Positions 5,097 to 7,036 of a stretch of DNA of 7,036 nt are shown in pieces (position 1 is the first letter of the stretch; each line of letters begins with the position of its first letter). The notes under the pieces were generated by a model. The model did no database searches. It had not been told where the DNA came from and was given only the letters and a program-made list of their open reading frames with translations. The DNA comes from Planctomycetaceae bacterium (GTDB taxonomy: Bacteria > Planctomycetota > Planctomycetia > Planctomycetales > Planctomycetaceae): NCBI GenBank assembly GCA_003445035.1, contig DLVV01000329.1, forward strand, positions 19,114-26,149. The letters are read 5' to 3'. The translations under genes and the position numbers were made by a program.

Positions 5097-6743
5097 ATGT
5101 ACACGGCGGACGAAACATCCGCCGATCTTGTTGCGGGCTACCGCGATTGGGTTGCGCAATTGTGCCAAAAATTCAGCCGGGCAACCGGTTGGACCGTTCG
5201 CTTGGTGAGAGGGACTCACCAGGAGACCGCTGCCCCTGCGCCAACAGGACCAGGCGAGGACTTTGACCGCCGGGTTGGGGTCATTGAACTGTTGCTGCCG
5301 ACGTCCGTGGACGACGAGACACGACGACGCGCGAGTTCGGCAACACGCCTCCTGGTGGAGATGATTCAGCAGGTGGGCGGGTCGTGGCGCGACCACCAGA
5401 AGCACCAGGCGGAGATGATCACGCTGGCCGAAATGGCTCGGGCCATGACGTCCGCGTCCGATGGTCCAGCTGCGATGCAGGTGTTGTTGGAGGGGGCATT
5501 GAAACTGGCGGATGTCGAAAATGTCAGCGTGCACCTCGTTGATGTCGAACAGCGGAGTCTCTCCATGACGGGCGAAGCGTTCGCCTCCGCGCCGTCAAAA
5601 CTGAGTTGTTCCTCCGCCAGGCCAGTCGATGTGTCGCCCTGGGATGTTCGGGCCTTTTCGGAGGAACAGGTCCTCATCAACGTTGGTGTTGACGGTCGCA
5701 CAGAGGCTCCACGCTGGCTGCCGGAGCGAACAGCTTCGGCGGCTTGTGTGGCCGTGTTGGGTCACGACGGTCCGTTGGGAACCATATGGGCCGCGACTCG
5801 CCGACAAGGGCGAATGGCCCGTTTTCAACTGGAGGTGTTGCGGGCTGTGGCAGGACAGGTCGGGGTGTTGCTCGAACGGCTCGCGGTGGAGCAGGAGAGC
5901 CGGGTGGACGACCGTGTGGCCAGAGAGTTGAAAGGGCTGTCCGAATACCACTCGGGGGAACGTCTGGGGATCCTGCCTCCGGGAACCGGATTTGATGCAG
6001 TCGGACGGTGTCGCAGCCGTTACGAGGTTGGCGGCGATTTGTGCGAGATGATGCCCCTTGACGATGGACGAACGCTGGTGGCTGTGGGCGACGCGTGTGG
6101 CCACAGTGTGCAGGCGGCCTTCGTTATGACTGCCGTCCGCAGCGCGATGAGTGCGGTGCTCGACGACGGCGACGTGGCGAATCTGTCACCCGCCCGGATG
6201 GTCACACGCATCAATCGTGCTCTTTGCCGGGTCACTCCCGGACACCAATTCATGACGTGCCTGGTGGGCGTGATTGACGCCGCAAAAATGAGTTTCGAAT
6301 ACTGCAATGCCGGGCACCCTTTGCCAATCGTTCTTCGGCAGGGGCAGTGTCAAGAGTTGGAGACTCACGGGATGCCGATGGGGATTTCCTCTGATGCGAC
6401 CTATTCGTCGAGTGAGTTTCCGTTGCGTGGAAACGATGTGGTTGCGTTGTTTTCCGATGGTGTCCTTGAGGCCATGAACAGCGAGCACGAATTGTTCGGT
6501 ACGAAGGGTGTGATTGAGGCTTTGGAGGTGAGTGAACCCACCGAATCGATCGAGAAGGTGATGCGAACGATCTGGGACTCATGCCAGGAGCATGGCGACG
6601 GCAGTGCAAAGGATGACACCACCTTGCTGTTGTTGCGTATGGAGCACAAATCCACTGCGCGTGGACCCCACCATCGCCAACTTCGACCTCGTGAAGCGAG
6701 TGCATCCGCGACCGCCGCAGCGGTCAATTCTCGCTGTAGTTGA
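5097..6743 (+). CDS. GAF domain plus SpoIIE/RsbU-like PP2C serine/threonine phosphatase
   Basis: The 548-residue protein is a soluble signalling phosphatase of the PPM/PP2C class, which in studied cases dephosphorylates STAS-domain anti-sigma antagonists. Residues about 1-110 form an N-terminal module (GYRDWVAQLCQKFSRATGW, about 14-32, then a VGVIELLLP strand) that I associate with planctomycete phosphatases. A GAF-like sensory domain spans about 118-262, ending in a long helix through about 290. The PP2C domain spans about 296-516 and keeps the metal-binding acidic positions: D314 in YEVGGDL, D332 in VGDACGHS, D454 in FSDGVLEA and D507 in KDDTT, with NAGHPLP at 404-410. It should therefore be active with Mn or Mg. 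The final 30 residues are rich in Arg, Ala and Ser, look unstructured, and overlap the convergent gene by 20 bases. No cognate anti-sigma factor or STAS protein lies in the window, so the target is unknown. An in-frame TTG at 5001 would add 32 residues but lacks a ribosome site. Confidence 0.9.
   Translation: MYTADETSADLVAGYRDWVAQLCQKFSRATGWTVRLVRGTHQETAAPAPTGPGEDFDRRVGVIELLLPTSVDDETRRRASSATRLLVEMIQQVGGSWRDHQKHQAEMITLAEMARAMTSASDGPAAMQVLLEGALKLADVENVSVHLVDVEQRSLSMTGEAFASAPSKLSCSSARPVDVSPWDVRAFSEEQVLINVGVDGRTEAPRWLPERTASAACVAVLGHDGPLGTIWAATRRQGRMARFQLEVLRAVAGQVGVLLERLAVEQESRVDDRVARELKGLSEYHSGERLGILPPGTGFDAVGRCRSRYEVGGDLCEMMPLDDGRTLVAVGDACGHSVQAAFVMTAVRSAMSAVLDDGDVANLSPARMVTRINRALCRVTPGHQFMTCLVGVIDAAKMSFEYCNAGHPLPIVLRQGQCQELETHGMPMGISSDATYSSSEFPLRGNDVVALFSDGVLEAMNSEHELFGTKGVIEALEVSEPTESIEKVMRTIWDSCQEHGDGSAKDDTTLLLLRMEHKSTARGPHHRQLRPREASASATAAAVNSRCS
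6710..6725. terminator. Small hairpin inside the convergent gene overlap
   Basis: GACCGC (6710-6715) and GCGGTC (6720-6725) form a perfect 6-bp stem around a CGCA loop at the junction of the phosphatase and the convergent small gene; it covers the last two bases of the latter's TGA. On the plus strand AATTCT follows, not a T-run. It could help end or stabilise either transcript, but it is short and may be chance. Confidence 0.25.
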
Positions 6744-7023
6744 CGCGGCCCAGGGCGTCTCGGCCCAACGGGTCGTCAAGAAAACGTCCGCGGCAGCCTT
6801 CACAGAGATCGAAACGGAGCCTTTGAACGCCGTTCTCTCGTGGAGCCTCGACCTGGCCGCTCTCGATCGCCGCGACTTCTTCGGTGATCAGGGCCAGGTG
6901 ATCGGTTTCGAAATCGGTTTCGTGAAGTTCATCTGGGTCGAAAGCGGCAAAGAGCTCGATCTTCACGACGAAGTGTTCGTCGTGAATCGAATCCCCACAG
7001 ATGTCGCACGAAAAATGACGCAT
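6724..7023 (-). CDS. Small zinc-ribbon-like protein of unknown function
   Basis: The 99-residue product has two cysteine pairs, CDIC (C6 and C9) and CEGC (C74 and C77), spaced like the two knuckles of a zinc ribbon with a long insert. The insert is acidic (FDPDELHETDFETDHL, about 28-43) and probably helical. The ends, MRHFSCDICG and LGRVNYSEN, resemble a small-protein family I recall from planctomycetes; that is memory, not a search, and I know no function for it. The protein is probably cytoplasmic, perhaps a zinc-binding adaptor. Only 13 bases upstream of the ATG are visible. They show no Shine-Dalgarno site and no in-frame start, so a start further upstream outside the window cannot be ruled out. 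Its 3' end overlaps the convergent phosphatase gene by 20 bases. Confidence 0.75.
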   Translation of the reverse strand: MRHFSCDICGDSIHDEHFVVKIELFAAFDPDELHETDFETDHLALITEEVAAIESGQVEAPRENGVQRLRFDLCEGCRGRFLDDPLGRDALGRVNYSEN

Positions 7024-7036
7024 GAGATGATGCCGA

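Noticed and set aside
4704..5534. A 276-codon minus-strand open frame crossing the symporter 3' end, the leader and the phosphatase 5' end
   Set aside because: It overlaps two confident genes, its composition is Arg/His/Gln-rich without motifs, and I saw no ribosome site. It is best explained as a shadow frame.
1..7036. Mobile elements, CRISPR arrays, tRNA genes, phage genes or a defence island
   Set aside because: I saw no transposase or integrase sequence, no regular direct repeats, no tRNA-like cloverleaf and no defence-type domains. The six genes look like ordinary chromosomal genes of even composition.

Overview
The window is about 60% GC and tightly packed, with six protein genes on both strands. 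Its gene content looks like the chromosome of a planctomycete (phylum Planctomycetota). The pointers are a GAF plus SpoIIE-type PP2C phosphatase with a characteristic N-terminal module, a Gfo/Idh/MocA oxidoreductase, and two small proteins of a style I associate with that phylum: a membrane-anchored one and a CxxC...CxxC one. This assignment rests on family resemblance from memory, not on a search. I see no tRNA, rRNA, CRISPR array, transposase, integrase or phage gene. The region reads as ordinary core or near-core chromosome, and I did not find a convincing new multi-gene system.

Layout, left to right. (1) 113-1324, plus: a class I SAM-dependent methyltransferase with a C-terminal THUMP-like domain. 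(2) 1400-1915, minus: a short protein with an N-terminal membrane anchor and an exported domain of unknown function, convergent with gene 1. The 75-base gap between them holds a perfect 8-bp hairpin and a 12-bp palindrome. (3) 1916-2144: the divergent intergenic region, with a possible promoter for gene 3. (4) 2145-3341 plus stop to 3344, plus: a cytoplasmic Gfo/Idh/MocA-family NAD(P)-dependent oxidoreductase. (5) 3366-4925, plus: a dicarboxylate/amino acid:cation symporter (SDF/DAACS family) starting 21 bases after gene 4 and probably in the same transcript. It carries an unusual domain of about 100 residues between TM1 and TM2. (6) 5097-6743, plus: a GAF plus PP2C (SpoIIE/RsbU-like) serine/threonine phosphatase, after a 171-base leader. 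(7) 6724-7023, minus: a 99-residue zinc-ribbon-like protein of unknown function whose 3' end overlaps the phosphatase gene by 20 bases.

How the genes may work together. The oxidoreductase and symporter are the only pair with operon-like spacing; uptake of an acidic amino acid or dicarboxylate next to a dehydrogenase is suggestive, but neither substrate can be read from the sequence. The phosphatase is probably the output module of a signalling pathway, but no anti-sigma factor, STAS antagonist or kinase partner lies in the window. The methyltransferase and the two small proteins have no evident functional link to the rest.

Three plus-strand genes have longer in-frame alternatives beginning at GTG or TTG. 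In each case a Shine-Dalgarno sequence favours the internal ATG, and the shorter starts are given here. The best item for a second look is the inserted, probably periplasmic, domain of the symporter.
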